From positions 434,001 through 498,000 of the forward strand of contig NZ_CANMED010000001.1 of assembly GCF_947496855.1 (NCBI RefSeq): a stretch of DNA of 64,000 nucleotides, written 5' to 3'. The DNA is from an uncultured Aquimarina sp. (GTDB lineage: Bacteria; Bacteroidota; Bacteroidia; Flavobacteriales; Flavobacteriaceae). The notes beneath the pieces were generated by a model. It was not told the DNA's origin. It searched no databases and saw nothing but the letters and a program-made list of their open reading frames with translations. This document shows positions 63,872 to 64,000 of the stretch, in pieces. Within the stretch, counting starts at the first letter, position 1, and each line of letters opens with the position of its first letter. The translations under genes and the position numbers were made by a program.

Positions 63872-64000
63872 TTAGCTGTGATCAAACCAAGATATACTAG
63901 TTTTTGCCGTTACGCATAATTCATTACTAGAATTAAAAAAACTATTTCTAACCGTTAATTTTTGTTGAGTTTCATCAAAAGACAAGAGTTCCATATTTAT
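63872..64000 (-). CDS. C-terminal end of a minus-strand gene, cut by window edge
   Basis: From the window end the minus strand reads in one frame through an ATG at 63994 to TAA at 63872, giving MELLSFDETQQKLTVRNSFF and ending CVTAKTSISWFDHS. The pattern of a beta-strand pair ending in a Trp-Phe-Asp tail is like the C-terminus of hotdog-fold acyl-CoA thioesterases, but this is weak. The true start is probably outside the window. It converges on the SCO unit. Confidence 0.45.
   Translation of the reverse strand: MNMELLSFDETQQKLTVRNSFFNSSNELCVTAKTSISWFDHS

Noticed and set aside
1-64000. CRISPR array, insertion sequence, prophage, tRNA or rRNA
   Set aside because: No regularly spaced repeats, transposase or phage structural genes, or recognisable tRNA/rRNA sequences were seen.

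Overview
The window looks like the chromosome of a marine-type member of the Flavobacteriaceae (Bacteroidota). The DNA is strongly AT-rich. Several start regions carry TAnnTTTG-type -7 boxes. Lipoproteins and secreted proteins are abundant, and the families are typical of the group: DUF2807/DUF4097 proteins, HEIGH-motif peptidases, a DUF6660-TonB receptor pair, LytTR two-component genes and YHYH proteins. The genus cannot be fixed from sequence alone. I see no tRNA, rRNA, insertion sequence, CRISPR array or prophage.

Region 1 (1-18.5 kb) is a surface-polysaccharide locus. An adenylation-domain end and a stand-alone carrier protein open the window. They are followed by two PglD-like acetyltransferases, three FemAB/GNAT-like acyltransferases, a PglC-like initiating sugar transferase and an FAD/NAD(P)-binding protein. 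An MBOAT/SGNH O-acetylation pair lies on the opposite strand. After a 0.9 kb non-coding gap come a PglE-like aminotransferase, a PglF-like dehydratase, a Wza-like lipoprotein, a Wzc-like tyrosine kinase and a convergent PHP-type phosphatase. Together these could build, decorate and export a glycan based on a diamino-dideoxy sugar.

Region 2 (18.6-37.3 kb) is mostly housekeeping and regulation. It holds an ECF sigma/anti-sigma operon with two repeat-rich secreted proteins, Lon protease, a non-coding stretch with two matching hairpins, RlmI, a HEIGH metallopeptidase, a glycosyltransferase, an OmpA lipoprotein and an M23/LysM peptidase. It also holds a hybrid kinase that has lost its phospho-accepting His, a second sigma factor with a membrane partner, and an SRPBCC-ArsR operon with paired operator-like repeats.

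Region 3 (37.7-44.6 kb) is the most unusual part. Four genes lie in tight order: a caspase-like protease, a large unknown protein, an MBL-fold hydrolase and a membrane-inserted amidohydrolase. They look like one operon of unknown purpose, possibly a stress, cell-death or defence system. A membrane GH113-like protein converges on it with interlocked stop codons.

Region 4 (44.8-64 kb) holds a secreted methyltransferase, a DUF6660-TonB receptor pair, a membrane-bound winged-helix regulator divergent from an FKBP-YceI fusion, a helicase, RlmF, a second HEIGH peptidase with a decayed downstream copy, a small HTH gene with palindromic operators, and a small gene interrupted by an in-frame amber codon. 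It ends with a LytS/LytTR pair divergent from an EF-hand/YHYH/MORN/SCO operon and a partial gene at the right edge.
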